From positions 186,001 to 250,000 of the forward strand of contig NZ_KB898627.1 of NCBI RefSeq assembly GCF_000377705.1: DNA of 64,000 nucleotides, read 5' to 3'. The notes beneath the pieces were generated by a model that was given only the letters and a program-made list of their open reading frames with translations, was not told the DNA's origin and did not search any database. Numbering within the stretch: position 1 is the stretch's first letter; each line of letters begins with the position of its first letter. Below are positions 63,888 through 64,000 of the stretch, piece by piece. Made by a program: the position numbers and the translations under genes. This stretch comes from Salsuginibacillus kocurii DSM 18087. Its GTDB lineage: Bacteria > Bacillota > Bacilli > Bacillales > Marinococcaceae.

Positions 63888-64000
63888 ATGCCAACAATCG
63901 ATTATGGAAAAACACAAATTCTTTATTGTCACTACATACAAAATCGAAAAGATATAAAAATTGCTGTAGATCTGGTGAATGGTGTAGTTGTTTACACACC
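63888..64000 (+). CDS. YgjP/DUF45-like metallopeptidase (partial, N-terminal)
   Basis: Only the first 37 codons are visible (MPTIDYGKTQILYCHYIQ, then KDIKIAVDLVNGVVVYTP). The pattern of a short lead, a strand with basic residues and VxVxxP is the start of YgjP-like (DUF45, M48-type) zinc peptidases. The HExxH motif would lie beyond the window. Such genes commonly neighbour type I restriction or defence loci. GAGAGG upstream is close to the ATG. Confidence 0.5.
   Translation, partial: MPTIDYGKTQILYCHYIQNRKDIKIAVDLVNGVVVYT

Overview
The window reads as a chromosomal segment of a Gram-positive, spore-former-type bacterium of the Bacillaceae, probably a salt- or alkali-tolerant one. The grounds are AGGAGG-type ribosome sites, frequent GTG and TTG starts, and Bacillus-style regulatory signals: a BirA operator before bioB, a PerR-like box before katG, a sigma-B-like promoter before a KGG-repeat stress protein, and a sigma-54 promoter paired with its activator. 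The gene content (KatG, malate:quinone oxidoreductase, PEP carboxylase, two-subunit PHA synthase) fits an aerobic heterotroph. I cannot name the species. No rRNA, tRNA or CRISPR array was seen.

Layout. 1-3774: sugar or polyol catabolic operon (sugar-phosphate isomerase-like, DUF993, Gfo/Idh/MocA) with an AraC regulator. 4048-5715: membrane-anchored esterase-like hydrolase. 5916-13773: complete Tad/Flp pilus operon on the minus strand (DUF192, flp, prepilin peptidase, TadE, TadG-like, CpaB, CpaE, TadA, TadB, TadC). 14154-16548: three-gene regulatory cassette (small wHTH-like protein, sensor-like protein, GAF-LuxR regulator) whose last two reading frames are joined by a possible -1 frameshift site. 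16805-18998: M20 deacylase with an ATP-grasp ligase. 19358-24523: KGG stress protein, a broken small gene, a SulP transporter, azoreductase with a MarR regulator, and an AraC/GyrI regulator. 24675-30833: sigma-54-controlled catabolic operon (iron alcohol dehydrogenase, GntP permease, CoA-acylating semialdehyde dehydrogenase), plausibly for a 3-hydroxy acid. 31139-43313: mixed small genes, including ROK kinase, two membrane proteins, cupin, CBS protein, LVIVD-repeat secreted protein, DoxX, PAS-STAS protein, polysaccharide deacetylase, Cys-rich CWC protein and bioB, plus decayed genes (a P450 remnant and an alpha/beta hydrolase with a lost catalytic core). 43814-56892: katG, cytochrome P450, PhaR-PhaC, DUF4317, mqo, a uracil-DNA-glycosylase-like protein and ppc.

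The right end (57154-64000) is an accessory region. An IS3-family element lies next to an AT-rich block that carries an IetS/IetA-type subtilase plus AAA ATPase pair, a protein with a HEPN-like Rx4H motif, a small unknown protein and the start of a YgjP/DUF45-like metallopeptidase. This block looks horizontally acquired and is the best candidate for an interesting defence or conflict system.

Non-coding structure worth noting: a 21-bp periodic repeat array near 51 kb with a shorter homologous copy near 23.5 kb, a near-identical terminator hairpin used three times, an 18-bp perfect palindrome between the LuxR cassette and the Tad operon, and putative operators before azoR, its marR and doxX.
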